This document shows positions 28,527 through 39,000 of a stretch of DNA of 64,000 bases, piece by piece. The stretch spans positions 372,001 through 436,000 of the forward strand of contig JACJWN010000003.1 in NCBI GenBank assembly GCA_020637165.1, in the 5' to 3' direction. Position numbers and translations under genes: made by a program. Source of the DNA: Mycolicibacterium sp. (GTDB lineage: Bacteria > Actinomycetota > Actinomycetes > Mycobacteriales > Mycobacteriaceae). The notes below the pieces were generated by a model. It saw nothing but the letters and a program-made list of their open reading frames with translations. It searched no databases and was not told where the DNA came from. Numbering within the stretch: the first letter of the stretch is position 1; each line of letters begins with the position of its first letter.

Positions 28527-29761
28527 AATACGCCATAGCGGTGCACGGGACGCGCGGGGACGTCGAGCCCGCCGCGGCGGTTGCGCTGGAGTTGATCCGC
28601 CGCGGCCACCAGGTCCGGATGGCCGTACCGCCCAATCTGGTGGGTTTCGCCGAGTCGGCGGGTATCCCGGCGCCGGTGCTGTCCTACGGGCCGGACTCCC
28701 AGCAGCAGCTGGAGGCGGAGGTGTTCAGCGAGTGGTGGAGGCTGCGCAATCCGGCCACCGTGGTGCGGCAGGCCCGGGAGTACGTCACCGAGGGGTGGGC
28801 GCAGATGAGCGAGACCCTCGCCGCCATCGCGGCCGACGCGGATCTCATCCTGACCGGCACCACCTATCAGGAGGTCGCCGCCAACGTTGCCGAGCACCAC
28901 GGGATCCCGTTGGCGGCGCTGCATTACTTCCCGGCCAGGGCCAATTCCAAAATCCTGCCGGTGCCGCTGCCCATGAGCATCGTCCGTCCGGGGTGGGCGG
29001 TGGCGGAGTGGGCACACTGGCGTCTGCTCAAGCCCACCGAGGACGAGCAGCGCCGGACCCTCGGTCTGCCCCGGGCACGACACCGCGCGGTGCGGCGGAT
29101 CGTCGAGAGTGGAGCACTGGAAATCCAGGCATATGACGAGGTGTTCTTTCCCGGCCTGGCCGCCGAGTTGGGCCAGAGCCGCCCTCTGGTGGGCTCGATG
29201 ACCCTGCAACTGCCCGCGGAGGTCGACGACGACGTCTCCGCCTGGGTGGCCGAAGGGACACCGCCGGTCTACTTCGGTTTCGGCAGCATGCCGGTTGACG
29301 ACCCGGGCGAGGCCGTCGCGATGATCAGCGACGTCTCGGCCGAACTCGGCGAGCGAGCCCTGATCTGCTCGGGTGCGCTGGAAATCGGCGGTATCCGGGA
29401 GGCCGCCCACGTGAAGGTCGTCCGCACGGTCAACCACGCGCGGATATTCCCCCGATGCCGCGCCATCGTCCACCACGGCGGTGCCGGCACCACCGCCGCC
29501 AGCGTCCGCTCGGGGGTTCCGACCCTGGTGCTGTGGGTCGGAGCCGACCAGCCGGTGTGGGCAAAGGCCGTCCAGCGCCTGGGGGTCGGCACCTCACGCC
29601 GATTCTCGGCCACTACAGCCAGGTCGCTGCGGGAGGATCTCACGACCGTGCTGTCGGCCAACTGCACCCACACCGCCCGGGAGGTGGCCGCCAGGATGAC
29701 ACCTCCGGCGACCAGCGTGGCACGGGCTGCCGACCTGCTTGAACAGGCGGCCGCGCGGTAG
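28523..29761 (+). CDS. GT1-family glycosyltransferase (UGT/GtfA-like, Rv1524/Rv1526c type)
   Basis: 412 residues with a two-domain GT-B fold. The N-terminal acceptor domain opens MKYAIAVHGTRGDVEPAAAV, the signature of macrolide/GPL-type glycosyltransferases. The donor domain contains PVYFGFGSMPV and the nucleotide-sugar motif IVHHGGAGTTAASVRSGVP, followed by the conserved WVGADQPVWAKAV. No membrane span is present. Related mycobacterial enzymes add single rhamnose, glucose or other deoxyhexose units to glycolipid heads. The donor cannot be read from sequence. It is translationally coupled to mmpL (ATGA), and is the only glycosyltransferase in the locus, so the product probably carries few sugars. 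Confidence 0.92.
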   Translation: MKYAIAVHGTRGDVEPAAAVALELIRRGHQVRMAVPPNLVGFAESAGIPAPVLSYGPDSQQQLEAEVFSEWWRLRNPATVVRQAREYVTEGWAQMSETLAAIAADADLILTGTTYQEVAANVAEHHGIPLAALHYFPARANSKILPVPLPMSIVRPGWAVAEWAHWRLLKPTEDEQRRTLGLPRARHRAVRRIVESGALEIQAYDEVFFPGLAAELGQSRPLVGSMTLQLPAEVDDDVSAWVAEGTPPVYFGFGSMPVDDPGEAVAMISDVSAELGERALICSGALEIGGIREAAHVKVVRTVNHARIFPRCRAIVHHGGAGTTAASVRSGVPTLVLWVGADQPVWAKAVQRLGVGTSRRFSATTARSLREDLTTVLSANCTHTAREVAARMTPPATSVARAADLLEQAAAR

Positions 29762-29771
29762 AGTCGGCGCG

Positions 29772-30491
29772 GTGTGGACGTCCGTGCTGGTGCTAGCCAT
29801 CGCGGTCAACCTGGAGCCGACCCGCATCGGGCTGCTGCCACTGCTGCTCTCCCGCAGACAACCGCTGCTTCAACTCCTGGCCTACCTTGTCGGGAGTCTG
29901 ACGATATCGCTCGGATTCGGACTCGCCGTTCTCTTCGTCTTCGACGAGAGCGTGTTCGGAACCAGCGCTTCCGGTGGCGGCAAAGCGCAGATCGCGGTCG
30001 GTGTGCTGGCTCTGCTGGTCGCCGCGGTGATGGCGGTACGAGGCCTCCGGACACGCCGCGGCAGCGGCGTCCCGTCGACCGTTCCGGCCGATGCCGGCGG
30101 GGACGGACTCGAGGACAGGCCGGCCAGCGCCGTCGACAAGTTCACCGTCGCGGTCCGCCGGATCCTGGGCAAAGGGAGCTCGCCCTGGTTCGCCGGCCTG
30201 GTAGGGGCCGGTACCGGTCTGCCGTCGGTGGACTATCTGGCGGTGCTGTTGATCATCGCCACCTCAGGCAAGCCGCCGGTGGTACAGACCGCCGCCCTGA
30301 TCACCTGCGTCACGGTGAGCAGCCTGGTCATTCTCGGCCCGTTGGTCAGCTATCTGCTGGCCCCGGCGAAAACACTTGCCGCCATCGACCGCTTCAATGC
30401 CTGGACCCGGTCACGCAGCACACTGGAATACGCCGGCCTACTGGCGCTGATCGGATGCCTGCTGATCGGTCTGGGCATCAGCCACCAGTAG
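29772..30491 (+). CDS. GAP-like (glycolipid-addressing) small membrane protein
   Basis: 239 residues with six predicted membrane spans, no catalytic motif. The start VWTSVLVLAIAVNLEPTRIGLLPLLLSRRQP, with the NLEPTRIG sequence, is typical of the GAP/Sap family found beside mmpL genes in glycopeptidolipid and sulfolipid loci, where they assist export of the lipid to the surface. I preferred the GTG 10 nt after the glycosyltransferase stop, because it begins with the family motif; the frame stays open upstream to a TTG inside the preceding gene. A hydrophilic loop (about 95-130) separates two three-helix halves. Third gene of the mmpL operon. Confidence 0.82.
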   Translation: MWTSVLVLAIAVNLEPTRIGLLPLLLSRRQPLLQLLAYLVGSLTISLGFGLAVLFVFDESVFGTSASGGGKAQIAVGVLALLVAAVMAVRGLRTRRGSGVPSTVPADAGGDGLEDRPASAVDKFTVAVRRILGKGSSPWFAGLVGAGTGLPSVDYLAVLLIIATSGKPPVVQTAALITCVTVSSLVILGPLVSYLLAPAKTLAAIDRFNAWTRSRSTLEYAGLLALIGCLLIGLGISHQ

Positions 30492-30574
30492 CCGTCCGGG
30501 CCGTCGGCAGAAGTCCGCCGGACGCAGCATCGACACACGGACCCACTCGACGTGCGTTCTCAGGCGATCTTAAG

Positions 30575-30580
30575 GATAAT
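30575..30580 (+). promoter_or_regulatory. -10 element of the PE-PPE-domain hydrolase gene (GATAAT)
   Basis: GATAAT ends 6 nt before the GTG chosen as start of the hydrolase gene. The 95-nt gap after the GAP-like gene suggests that this gene can be transcribed from its own leaderless promoter. Inferred. Confidence 0.4.
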
Positions 30581-30586
30581 GGCGGG

Positions 30587-31825
30587 GTGTTGCGCGACCG
30601 GTCGGCAAGCGGCGGCGCCGGGCGATGCCCTCGGTGGGTCCGCCGGATGAACGCTGCCGCCCTGGTCTGCTGTGCCGGCGCGGCCACCACCGCTACCGCT
30701 CTCGGCCCGCTTCCGACCATGACGGCGGAGGTCGAACTGCTCGCCGCCGACGCACTGATCATGGCCGGAACCGACATGCCGGTGGTCGATCAGGCGTGGA
30801 TCGACATGGCCGTCGGCAGCTACATCCAGCCGACGCTGGGCGGCCATTACACCGGTGTGCCGGTAGACACCCCGGCACAGTTCTGGCCGTTCACCGGCCC
30901 CGAGGACATGCTCTTCGATACATCCGTAGAAGGCGGCACCGCCGCGATCCGGGCGGCGATCGACGCGGAGACGGACCAGAGCGGCCACTCCTCGCCCACG
31001 GTCGTCTTCGGCTACTCCCAAAGCGCCGTCATCGCGACAGCAGCCAAACGCCGACTGGCCGAATCGGTCTCGACTGAGACCGACGCGCCGGCGGTGTCCT
31101 TTGTGATGCTGGCCAACCTCGACCGCCCCAACGGCGGGATCAATGCCCGCTTCGCCGGAGCCGTCATCGAGGAACTGGGGTGGACCTTCGCCCCGGCGGC
31201 GCCGACGGACACCCCCTTCCCCACCGTGGACGTGGCCCGGCAGTACGACCTGTTCGCCGATTTCCCTCGGTATCCGCTCAACGTGTTCGCCCTGGCCAAC
31301 GCCGTGGTGGCCCTGTTCTACGGGGCGCACGACTACACCGAGGTCACCCTGGACCCCACCGATCCCCGCTACGACCCGGACACCGTCGTCCAGCAGTGGG
31401 GAGACACCACCTACTACTTCATCCCCACCGACACATTGCCGTTGCTGCGACCGCTGCGTGATCTGGGCGCCGACCCTGTGCTGCTCGATGCCGTCGAGCC
31501 GGCGCTGCGGGTGCTCGTCGAGGCCGGCTACGACCGCACCACCCCGTTCGGTCAGCCCGCGCCGGCCGTGGAGACGACCCCGCTCGCCGACGCCGATGAG
31601 CTGAACCGGGAGCTGGCGGATGCCATCGAGCAGGGACGGTCCATCTTGGAGTCCGCAGCGCCGCCGGCTGCCGAGCCGAGCACCGCGGCAGCTGCGCCAC
31701 GGTCCCAGCGAGATGTTGCCGAATCCGACCGGGCCGAACCCGTGCGGGCACCGCGGAGGGCCGAACAGGCACCGCGCACGAGACCCCGTTCGGAACCGTC
31801 GGCCGCTAGTCGATCAGGCCGGTGA
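30587..31825 (+). CDS. Secreted PE-PPE-domain serine alpha/beta hydrolase (Chp1/Chp2-like)
   Basis: 412 residues. A basic stretch (RCPRWVRR) and hydrophobic core (about 21-40) form a signal peptide or anchor. The rest is a PE-PPE-type alpha/beta hydrolase: GGHYTGVPVDTPAQFWPF, the nucleophile elbow FGYSQSAVIA (S144, GxSxS) and a late ARQYDLFADFPRYP segment are family hallmarks. No PE or PPE N-terminal domain is present. Relatives next to papA/mmpL genes (Chp2 for polyacyltrehalose, Chp1 for sulfolipid) act as acyltransferases that finish acyltrehaloses outside the membrane, so a final acyl-transfer step is a reasonable inference. The tail (about 340-412) is Ala/Glu/Arg-rich and disordered. Its last 20 nt are antisense to the facing gene. 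Confidence 0.85.
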   Translation: MLRDRSASGGAGRCPRWVRRMNAAALVCCAGAATTATALGPLPTMTAEVELLAADALIMAGTDMPVVDQAWIDMAVGSYIQPTLGGHYTGVPVDTPAQFWPFTGPEDMLFDTSVEGGTAAIRAAIDAETDQSGHSSPTVVFGYSQSAVIATAAKRRLAESVSTETDAPAVSFVMLANLDRPNGGINARFAGAVIEELGWTFAPAAPTDTPFPTVDVARQYDLFADFPRYPLNVFALANAVVALFYGAHDYTEVTLDPTDPRYDPDTVVQQWGDTTYYFIPTDTLPLLRPLRDLGADPVLLDAVEPALRVLVEAGYDRTTPFGQPAPAVETTPLADADELNRELADAIEQGRSILESAAPPAAEPSTAAAAPRSQRDVAESDRAEPVRAPRRAEQAPRTRPRSEPSAASRSGR

Positions 31826-33209
31826 GCCCGAACTCTTCCAGCGTCCGCTCGGCGAGTTCACGCAGGCTCTGATGGGTGTTCTTCCCACCGAGTTGGTAGG
31901 CCTCCACCGAGATGGAGATCTTGCCGTTGATCCGCCCCGAGACCACCACGAGCTGACCGTGGGAGCGTTCCAGCTCACCGATCGTCACATCGGTGTCCAG
32001 GGCGCGAATGAAGACGTTGTCGGCCGGGGTGCCGTCGACCCTGGCCAGATCCGGCGGCAGGTCGCCCAGGTTGGAGCATGACACCGGCAGATCTTCGGAG
32101 TAGGAGAACAGCAGGTCGGCCACACCTTTGACGGCCTTGCGCGGCAACCACGGAATGAGGGCGAAAAGCTCCATCGTGGGATCCGGCTCGTTTTTGGCCT
32201 TCTCCCGCGCCTCCCGGACGGCGTTACGCGATTCGGTGAGGTCGACGGTGACCTTCTCCGGATCGACGGTCGCGCTCGCGAAGGCCATCGCCAGAGCCCG
32301 GTCGTCGTCGAGGCTTTCCCGCAGGTTGATCGCGATGCTCAAGGTCACCGCGCCGTCCGCGCGTCGCCGCCGGTCCAGGTGCTCGGCGAGTTTGGCCGCG
32401 AAACCGGCCAGCAGCGAATAGCTGTTGCCGCCGAGGGCTGCCGCCTTGGCATCCCACTGGGCCACATCGACGTAAATCGCGACGGAGGGCACGACGACGT
32501 GCTCGCCGTGGGCGGTACTGTCCTGGGCGGCCCGCGCGCGGGCGAAATCCTCGCGCTTGGTGCGGTACATCTTCACGGCGTTGACGGCTGTCCGCACCGT
32601 CAAGGGTACGTCGCGCAGGGCTTGGCGGAGGTCGGCACGGATGGCCTCGCCTCGGGTCCGGGCGCCCGGCTGGTCGTACCCGGGGTTGCGGATGTTGCCG
32701 GTGACGGCCTCGAAGACCGCCATCAGCGCACCGACACCGTCGCCGATGACGTGGGAAGCGACAATGCTGACCGCGGTCGAACCGTCCAGCAGCGGCTGGA
32801 CTGCCAGATGCCAGCCGGGACCGGTTTCGGGGTCGATGGGCAGCTTGGCGAGTTCGTCGGCCCAATCCAGCAGTTCGGCACGCGGCCTGGGCTGTTCGGC
32901 GAAGTGGATCGGCGGCGGGGGGTTCACCGGCCGCACCCAGCGCGGCCGGCCGAACGGCAGCGGCGATCGCTCGATCAACCTGCTTCCCAGCGAGGTATAG
33001 AGATTGTGATGGAAACGCTCGAGGCCCTCACGGTCCAGCGGGCGCTCGTAGACCCACACGCACTGCATCAACTGGTTGCGCCCGGTGGCGCGCATCAGTT
33101 CCAGCGCCGCGTGATCGAGGAACGCCAGCCGATGCTCGTCGGGCAGCTCCCGATCGCCGCGGCGGAACAGCTTTCCGCGCGGATGGGCCTGGGTTGTCAC
33201 CGATTCCAC
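31806..33209 (-). CDS. HxxxDG acyltransferase-like protein (condensation/WS-DGAT-like), tandem copy 1
   Basis: 467 residues. The fold pattern is that of CoA-dependent acyltransferases/condensation domains: FLDHAALELM near the start, and the active-site motif VASHVIGDGVGAL with H153, D157 and G158. Only one His is present, where wax-ester synthase/DGAT proteins have HHxxxDG. A later SCSNLGDLPPDLARVDG segment matches the structural DFGWG/NxGP region of the superfamily. No signal peptide or membrane span is seen. It is the last gene of the pks-papA arm and follows copy 2 by one base. The two copies share LPFGRxRWV, PGWxxxVQP, SCSNxGDLPP and other blocks along their full length, so they arose by duplication. 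The acyl donor and acceptor are unknown. Confidence 0.8.
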   Translation of the reverse strand: MESVTTQAHPRGKLFRRGDRELPDEHRLAFLDHAALELMRATGRNQLMQCVWVYERPLDREGLERFHHNLYTSLGSRLIERSPLPFGRPRWVRPVNPPPPIHFAEQPRPRAELLDWADELAKLPIDPETGPGWHLAVQPLLDGSTAVSIVASHVIGDGVGALMAVFEAVTGNIRNPGYDQPGARTRGEAIRADLRQALRDVPLTVRTAVNAVKMYRTKREDFARARAAQDSTAHGEHVVVPSVAIYVDVAQWDAKAAALGGNSYSLLAGFAAKLAEHLDRRRRADGAVTLSIAINLRESLDDDRALAMAFASATVDPEKVTVDLTESRNAVREAREKAKNEPDPTMELFALIPWLPRKAVKGVADLLFSYSEDLPVSCSNLGDLPPDLARVDGTPADNVFIRALDTDVTIGELERSHGQLVVVSGRINGKISISVEAYQLGGKNTHQSLRELAERTLEEFGLTGLID

Positions 33210-33210
33210 C

Positions 33211-34581
33211 TCACAGAACCTTGCCGGACAGACTGAACTCGTCCAGGGTGCGCAGAACCACCTCGTGCAGATGGCCCTGCGAGTTGTCCCCGTCGGGCTG
33301 ATAGCTGATGACCGTGTTGACGATCTTCCCGCCGACCCGTCCGGATGCCACCGTCATCAGCCCCTGGCGGCGGTCCAGGGTGGCCCGGGTGACCTTGCGG
33401 TCAACGCCCCGGAAGCACAGGTACTCCGCGTCGGTGCCGTCCACCCGCAACACCTCCGGGGGCAGGTCGCCCATATTGGAGCACGAGACCGGGAAGTCGG
33501 TGGAGAACCCGAAGGCCGCGTCGGCCATCCGCGCGATCGCCCCCTTGGGCAGGAACGGGATCAGCGGCAGCAGTTCGATCATCTCGTCGGGCACCGCGCG
33601 GGCCTTCTGCAGCGCCTCGCGGATCGCCCCCCGAACCCCCGTCAGATCGTCGGTGACCCCGGCCGGACCGAAGCTGGTATTGGCCAGGGCGACCACGTTG
33701 CCGCCGGTGTCGAAAATGTCCTCGCGGTCGTTGACCGGGATGATCAGCGTGACGTTGCCGTCAGAGGCCCGGGTCCGCCCGAGATGCTCGGCGACTCGCG
33801 CCGCGAAGGCCGCGACGAGCGAGAAGCTGTTGCCGCCAAGGCTTTCAGCGCGGGCATCCCATTCGCCGGTGTCGACGAACACCGATATCGAGGGAACCTT
33901 CGCAATCTCTCCCCCGCGCGTCGCCGGCGGCAGGGCGGCCCGGCCGCGGGTGACCTCCTCGCGCCGGCTAACCGCCACCCTGACCGCCTTGCGCAGGGTC
34001 CGGCCCACCTCGGGGGCGTCCCGCAGCAGCTGCCGCAGGTCGGCCGCCATCACCCGCAACCGGCTCAGCGACCGCGGCGCTGGATATCCCAGGTCGCGGT
34101 GCATACCCAGGACCGCCTGCACCAAACCGATGACGACCGCCCCACCGTCGGCGATGCAGTGCGAGATGACCAGGCTGACGACGGTCGAGCCGTCGGTGAA
34201 GGGTTGGACCCCGAACCGCCAGCCGGGCCCCCATTGCGGATCCAGCGGTAACTCGACCTGTTCGTCAGCCCAGTCGTGGAGTTCGGCCCGGTCCCGGGGC
34301 GTATCGGAGATCGCCAGTTCGGGCGGCGGTCCGGCCGAAACCCAGCGATGACGGCCGAAAGGCAGCGGGGACGGCTCGATGCGGCGGGCCAGCATGCCAC
34401 GGCCGAAGTCGTGGTGAAACCGCTTGAGGCCGTCGAGGTCGATCGGATGCTCGTAGACCCAGAGCACCTGCATGACGGCCTCCTGGCCGGCGCCGCGCAG
34501 GGCGAGGAACAGCGCTTGGTCCGGGTAGGGCAGGACGTTGTCGACCGGCGTCGACTCCTGCCCCCCGGCCACGACGGTCAA
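33211..34581 (-). CDS. HxxxDG acyltransferase-like protein, tandem copy 2
   Basis: 456 residues, paralogous to the gene that follows it. It has LPYPDQALFLAL at the N terminus, the active-site motif VISHCIADGGAV with H141, D145 and G146, and SCSNMGDLPPEVLRVDG late in the protein. Cytosolic, with no signal peptide. The start is TTG, overlapping the PapA stop as TTGA; a GTG three codons in is an alternative. In position it lies between papA and copy 1, in one operon with the PKS. Such an arrangement suggests that the locus attaches more than one acyl group to its product, with PapA and the two copies each serving a different position. This is inference; neither copy has been matched to a characterised enzyme. 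Confidence 0.8.
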   Translation of the reverse strand: MTVVAGGQESTPVDNVLPYPDQALFLALRGAGQEAVMQVLWVYEHPIDLDGLKRFHHDFGRGMLARRIEPSPLPFGRHRWVSAGPPPELAISDTPRDRAELHDWADEQVELPLDPQWGPGWRFGVQPFTDGSTVVSLVISHCIADGGAVVIGLVQAVLGMHRDLGYPAPRSLSRLRVMAADLRQLLRDAPEVGRTLRKAVRVAVSRREEVTRGRAALPPATRGGEIAKVPSISVFVDTGEWDARAESLGGNSFSLVAAFAARVAEHLGRTRASDGNVTLIIPVNDREDIFDTGGNVVALANTSFGPAGVTDDLTGVRGAIREALQKARAVPDEMIELLPLIPFLPKGAIARMADAAFGFSTDFPVSCSNMGDLPPEVLRVDGTDAEYLCFRGVDRKVTRATLDRRQGLMTVASGRVGGKIVNTVISYQPDGDNSQGHLHEVVLRTLDEFSLSGKVL

Positions 34582-36026
34582 ACCGTCACCCGCGGAATCC
34601 GTGGGGACGACACCGAGTCGGCACGCCCCTCGGCCGCACGCAGAAAGAACATCTTCATCAGGTCGACGTACTGGGCCACCGACTCACGCGCCGCGGCGTT
34701 GTCCGGGTAGGCCACCGTGATGGTGGTCCCGGTGTCACGACGGTTGACCCACATGCCGATCTGGTTAGCCGCCCCGAGGTCGGTGTAGAGCGTGCCGTTC
34801 TGCGCCTGCCATTGGCCCATCACCACCGGGTTCAGCGGCGGCAGCCCGATGTCGAGATAGGACAGCATCGGCACGCCGGGACCCGGTTTGCGGATACCAG
34901 GCACCGACTCGGCGAGTTCGAAGACCCGCTCGATGGGCACATTCGCCAGGTGCATACCCGAGTCGAACGATGCCTGGGCGGCGCGGGCGACCTGTTTGAA
35001 CGTCATGCCCTCCACCGGAACCGAGATCGGCACTATTCCGGTGAACCACCCGGTGGTTGCGAACTCCGCAGGGGTGGCGCGGGTGGTGGTCGGAGTGATC
35101 ACCCGGTAGGTGTCGACCCCGGTCAGCTCACGCTCGGCGAGCGCCGCGCAGGCGAACACACCGCCGATGAACCGCACCCCCGCCGACGCGCACACCGCCT
35201 CGAACCGGTCGCTGTCGTGGGCGTCCATCAGCTTCACCGTGATCAGGTCACCGGTGCAGGGAACATCCGGGTCTCCCAGTGGCAGCGGGAATTTGGGCAG
35301 GGTTCCGCCGTTGCCCTGCAGATACTGCAGCCACTCGCCGACTTCCGGGGAATCCAGGGTCAACCCGGAGGTGTACTCACGCTGTCGGGTGCAGTAGTCG
35401 AGATAACGACCCGCCTCCGGCAACTTGATCGGGGCACCGCCCTCCACCAGCGCCGCGTAGTTCATGTGCAACTCCACGAACAGTCCCACCATGAACATGG
35501 CGTCGGCGTGGACGTGGTCGATGCTGGCGTAGAAGGTGAAGTGGTCGGCGCGCTGGATCACCCCGAAGCGAAAGCAGTCCCATTCCAGCGGGCTCGGAGT
35601 CGCGAGGATGTGCTGGCGCCACTGTCCGGCGTTCATCTCCCCGTGTTTGGTCGCCACGAACGTGATGTCGGAGGGATTGGCAACGGTGTGCCGGATGACC
35701 CGGTCGGACGCGTCGTCGCCCTCGGCGAACTCGAACCAGCTGTGATACGTGTCGTGCCGGCGCAGGTAGGAGTTGATGACGTAGGTCATCGCCCGGATGT
35801 CACACCGCCCCGGGATGTTCCAGGAAGGGATGAGCAACCGGGCCATCTCCAGACCGTTCGCCGAATGCGCACGGTAGGTCCGGATGTGCTGCTCCTGCTG
35901 ATAGCTGGGCGGAACATCACTCACCGCCGCCTGCGCCACCTTGGCCACACAGGACGGCGAAGGTCCCCAGGACACCACGGATCCCGGCGCGTCCACCCAG
36001 TCATGGATTGCCGTCAGCGCAACCAC
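34578..36026 (-). CDS. PapA-type polyketide-associated acyltransferase
   Basis: 482 residues. The opening IHDWVDAPGSVVSWGPSP is characteristic of the PapA1/PapA3/PapA4 group, and the catalytic motif is ASIDHVHADAMF with H171 and D175 (HxxxD). LSYLDIGLPPLNP lies in the region of the superfamily's DFGWG turn. PapA proteins transfer a PKS-made methyl-branched acyl chain to trehalose or a related sugar. The gene starts 34 nt after the PKS, with GGGAG ahead of a GTG, which is the usual pks-papA order. It is cytosolic. By position it corresponds to papA4 beside pks5 in M. tuberculosis. The acceptor is probably trehalose or a glycosylated trehalose, but that is not shown by sequence. Confidence 0.92.
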   Translation of the reverse strand: MVALTAIHDWVDAPGSVVSWGPSPSCVAKVAQAAVSDVPPSYQQEQHIRTYRAHSANGLEMARLLIPSWNIPGRCDIRAMTYVINSYLRRHDTYHSWFEFAEGDDASDRVIRHTVANPSDITFVATKHGEMNAGQWRQHILATPSPLEWDCFRFGVIQRADHFTFYASIDHVHADAMFMVGLFVELHMNYAALVEGGAPIKLPEAGRYLDYCTRQREYTSGLTLDSPEVGEWLQYLQGNGGTLPKFPLPLGDPDVPCTGDLITVKLMDAHDSDRFEAVCASAGVRFIGGVFACAALAERELTGVDTYRVITPTTTRATPAEFATTGWFTGIVPISVPVEGMTFKQVARAAQASFDSGMHLANVPIERVFELAESVPGIRKPGPGVPMLSYLDIGLPPLNPVVMGQWQAQNGTLYTDLGAANQIGMWVNRRDTGTTITVAYPDNAAARESVAQYVDLMKMFFLRAAEGRADSVSSPRIPRVTV

Positions 36027-36060
36027 TAAGTCGCTCCCTATCCGACCCCGTCAGCCCGCC

Positions 36061-39000
36061 TCAGCGGGCTGACGTGAGCACACCAGCCAACGTCTCGCAC
36101 AGGCTCTCGGCCAGCGCCCGAACGGTGGTGATGTCCATGGACCGGACACGGATACCCGTCTCGGTCTCGATCCGGGTGCGCAGCTCGAGGTTGCCCAGCG
36201 AGTCCAAACCATACTCCGAGATCGGCCGATCCGGGTCGATCGACCTGCGCAGGATCAGGCTGAGCTGCTCGGCCACCAGACGCCGGACGCGGGTCGGCCA
36301 CTCCTCCCGGGGCAGTGAATGCAGTTCGGCACGGAAGCTGCTGGTGTCGGCCGGACGGTCGTCGCTGGAGGCGAAGGCCTCGGCGAACGGGCTGCGAGCA
36401 GCCAGGTCCGTCAGCCACGGAGTGCCGATCACCGGTGCGTAGCCGGTGTGGGCGCGGTTGTGGCGCAGCATGGCCTCGAAGGCGTAGGCACCCTCCTCCG
36501 GGCTGATCATCGTGGTGTCGCCGGAGGCCGCGAGGTGACGGCCCGCGCCGATCTGGTCCCATGCCGCCCATGCGATCGCCGTGGCGGGGAGGCCCTGAGC
36601 CCGCCGCCACTGGGTGAAGGCGTCCAGCCAGCTGTTCGCCGCGGCGTAGGCGCCCTGGCCCGGGGATCCGAGCAGTGCCGCCGCCGAGGAGAACGAGCAG
36701 AACCAGTCCAGTGGCTGCGTGGTGGTCGCCCGGTGCAGATGCCAGGCGCCGTACACCTTCGGCGCCCAGTCCCGCTCGACCAGATCGTCGGTGATGTTGG
36801 CGAGGATGGCGTCCTCGACCACCGCGGCCGCATGCAGCACGCCGCGCACCGGTAGACCGCTTGCGGTCGCCTCGGCCACCAGGCGGTCGACGGTCTCCGG
36901 GGAAGCGATGTCGCCGGAGACGACCTCGACCTCGGTTCCGGCCGCGCGCATGCGCTCGATCTCGGCGAGCGCATCGGGCTTGGGCGCCGAACGGGAGTTC
37001 AGCACGATGCGCCCGCACCCGGCCGCCGACATCTTCGCGGCGAGGAACAAGCCGAGACCGCCCAGGCCGCCGGTGACGATGTAGGCGCCGTCGCCGCGGA
37101 ACACCCGTGCCTGCTCGGGCGGCACGACCACCTGGCTGTGGCCGACCCGCGGGACCGACAGGATGAGCTTGCCGGTGTGCTCGGCCGCGCTCATCACCCG
37201 GATCGCGGTGGCGGCCTCGGCCAGCGGGTAGTGCGTGGTCTCCGGCTGCGGCAGATATCCCTCGGTGGTCAACCGGTAGACGGTGTCGAGCAGTTCGCGG
37301 ATCCGTTCCGGATGCGTCGAGCACATCAGGGCAAGGTCGACGCCGTAGAAGGACAGGTTGCGCCGGAACGGGAACAACCCCATGCGGGTGTCGCCGTAGA
37401 TGTCCTTCTTGCCGATCTCGACGAACCGGCCGCCGAAGGCCAGCAGTTCAACACCGGCCCGCTGGGCGGCTCCGGTCAGCGAGTTCAGCACGATGTCGAC
37501 GCCGTAGCCGTCGGTGTCCCGCCGGATCTGCTCGGCGAAGGCCGTGCTGCGGGAGTCGTAGACCCGGCGAATGCCCATCCGGCGCAGCATGTTGCGCCGT
37601 TCCTCGGTGCCGGCCGTGGCATAGATCTCCGCACCGGCCATCCGGGCGATGGCGATCGCCGCCTGACCCACACCACCGGTGGCGGAGTGGATCAGCACCT
37701 TCTCCCCCTCCCGGATCCGGGCCAGGTCCTGCAGTCCGTACCAGGCGGTGGCGGCCGCGGTCGAGACCGCTGCGGCCTGGTCGTCGCGCAGCCCTGCGGG
37801 CAGCGTCACCGCAACGTCGGCGTCGCAGGTGACGAACGTTCCCCAGCAGCCGTTCGGGGACATCCCGCCAACCCGGTCACCGACCCGGTGGGTGCTCACG
37901 TCGGGACCGACCGCGGTGACCACACCGGCGAAGTCGATACCCAGCTGCGGGTTGCCCGCGAAACTCGGGTAGCGGCCCATCGCCACCAGAACGTCGGCGA
38001 AGTTGAGGCTGGAGGCCGTCACGGCCACCTCGATCTGGCCCGGCCCCGGGGCGATCCGCTCGAAGGCGGTCAGCTCCATGGTCTGCAGATCGCCGGGGGT
38101 TCGGATCTCCAGCCGCATGCCCTCGCGCTCGTGATCGACGACGGTGGTGTAGCGCTCGTCCGGGCGCAGCGGGCTCGGGTAGAGGTGGGCGGTGTACCAC
38201 TCCGCGTTGCGGAAGGCGGTCTCGTCCTCCTCCGAGCCGAGCAGCAACTGCTGGGCGACGTAGCGGCCCTCGGTCTGCTCGTCGACGTCGATCTGGGTCG
38301 GCCGCAGATGCGGGTGCTCGGCGCCGATGACGCGCAACAAGCCGCGCAGGCCCGCCTGCTCGAGGTTCGGCCGCTCACCCGGCAGGACCGTCTGGGCCCC
38401 CCGGGTGACGACGTAGAGCCGCGGCGGATCGCCGGCGAGATCGGGCAGATCGCGCACGATACGGACCAGGTGCCGAACGTGGTCACCACCGCGGTAGGCC
38501 AGCTGCTCCTTAGGGCAGCCGTTGCGCGGGGCCTCGACCACGACGACGTTGCTGAACCCCACCTGACCGAAGTAGGCGGTGAGCCGTTCGGCGTTGGCGA
38601 GATGGTCGGCGTGCTGCGGCCAGGACATCGTCGTCACGTCGGCATCGTTGAGCTTGAGCGCGTCGGTCAGTTCGGATGCCAGGATGTCGGTGGTGTCCGA
38701 CGTGCTGACCAGCAGCCAGGTCCCGGCACTGAAGTGGTTGGCCGGCTCGGGCAGTTCCTGCTTGCGCCACTCGACGGCCATCAGCCGCTCGCCCAGCACC
38801 CGGTCGCCCTCGGAACCGCCGGTGCCCATCGACAGACCGTCGACGGCGAGCACCACGTCGCCGTGTTCGTCCAGCAGGTGAATGTCGGCCTCGACGCCGG
38901 ATCCCTCCAGGGAGACGATCCGGGTCAGGCAGTAGCGGGCCTTGTTGGCCGCGCCGAAAGTCCGCAGCCGACGGACTCCGAGCGGGAGCAGCAGGCCACC

